Shown here piece by piece: positions 63,728 to 64,000 of a stretch of DNA of 64,000 nt (position 1 is the first letter of the stretch; each line of letters begins with the position of its first letter). This stretch comes from Micromonospora parathelypteridis (GTDB lineage Bacteria > Actinomycetota > Actinomycetes > Mycobacteriales > Micromonosporaceae), in contig NZ_JACHDP010000001.1 in assembly GCF_014201145.1 (NCBI RefSeq), positions 4,092,001 to 4,156,000 on the forward strand, in the 5' to 3' direction. The notes under the pieces were generated by a model. It did not search any database and was not told the DNA's origin. It was given only the letters and a program-made list of their open reading frames with translations. The position numbers were made by a program, and so were the translations under genes.

Positions 63728-64000
63728 GTGACCAGCCCCGCCGAGCCCGCGTCCTCCGACGCGACGCAGGCCCGTCAGCTGACCAAGCCACTACGCGAAC
63801 TCGCTGCGCTCGCGTTGCTCGGCGCCAACGCCGTCTTCCTCTTCGTGGGCCTGCTCCGGCTGATCGCCCCGGACGGCTCCGTCACCGATGGTGCGGGCGG
63901 CGCCTTCGGCGCGTTCATCGGGGTGGAGGCGGTGGCACTCCCACTGCTGGCCGTGCTGCTGGCCACGCACATCTCGCCGGTGGTGCCGAAGGCGAAGCTG
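63728..64000 (+). CDS. Integral membrane protein, truncated by the window edge (91 codons seen)
   Basis: The GTG at 63728 follows GGGGGAG and the frame stays open to the last base. The first ~28 residues are polar (VTSPAEPASSDATQARQ), then a transmembrane segment (ELAALALLGANAVFLFVGLLRLI), a short Gly-rich loop and a second transmembrane segment (ALPLLAVLLATHI). It is divergent from cofD and its promoter region lies at 63630-63727. No family can be assigned from this fragment. Confidence 0.7.
   Translation, partial: MTSPAEPASSDATQARQLTKPLRELAALALLGANAVFLFVGLLRLIAPDGSVTDGAGGAFGAFIGVEAVALPLLAVLLATHISPVVPKAKL

Overview
The window is high-GC actinobacterial chromosome. Gene content, GTG/TTG starts, many apparently leaderless promoters and the presence of mycothiol and F420 genes fit a member of the Micromonosporaceae (Micromonospora or a close relative). 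This is an inference from protein flavour, because no rRNA or marker gene is present.

Layout: (1) 1-3941, end of a DUF4129 / MoxR / DUF58 membrane operon. (2) 4044-9738, type II NADH dehydrogenase, a polytopic membrane protein, a tRNA-Leu(UAA) that is the bldA-type tRNA of actinomycetes, two tandem Bax-inhibitor-1 proteins and a small protein. (3) 9751-32836, a block whose order and strands match, from memory, the Mycobacterium tuberculosis Rv1074c-Rv1084 neighbourhood: thiolase, SGNH hydrolases, cystathionine beta-synthase, cystathionine gamma-synthase/lyase, GreA, DUF4307, mycothiol conjugate amidase, small membrane protein, YyaL. It is interrupted by RNase Z, GNAT, YciI, MsrA and HIT genes, by an amidase and threonine dehydratase, and by a GGDEF-EAL protein followed by a secreted protein. 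(4) 32957-42719, purK-purE, a giant 1631-residue membrane protein, UDP-glucose dehydrogenase and an acyl-CoA dehydrogenase. (5) 42716-52708, an accessory-looking stretch: LuxR-family ATPase regulator, alpha/beta hydrolase, large secreted subtilase, Bcr/CflA exporter and a membrane protein. (6) 52732-64000, thioesterase, acetoacetyl-CoA synthetase, TIGR03089 protein, GT4 glycosyltransferase, mannose-1-phosphate guanylyltransferase, Nudix hydrolase, a DUF5937/ArsR regulator and the F420 genes cofD-cofE, ending in a truncated membrane-protein gene.

Metabolic themes are transsulfuration and 2-oxobutyrate formation (cbs, metB, ilvA), thiol and redox repair (mca, msrA, YyaL), purine synthesis (purK, purE), sugar nucleotides for the cell surface (ugd, manC, GT4), short-chain acyl-CoA metabolism (thiolase, acyl-CoA dehydrogenase, thioesterase, acetoacetyl-CoA synthetase) and F420 biosynthesis.

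The most unusual non-coding signals are: three copies of a ~70-bp palindromic element, one in every convergent junction wider than 100 bp; a duplicated terminator-like segment around a tiny gene near 17.5 kb; a branched RNA-like structure in front of RNase Z; a 21-codon leader peptide overlapping the GGDEF-EAL start; and a recurrent TANNNT box 6-9 nt before start codons, including two divergent genes whose -10 boxes overlap. I found no CRISPR array, insertion sequence, prophage or toxin-antitoxin pair.
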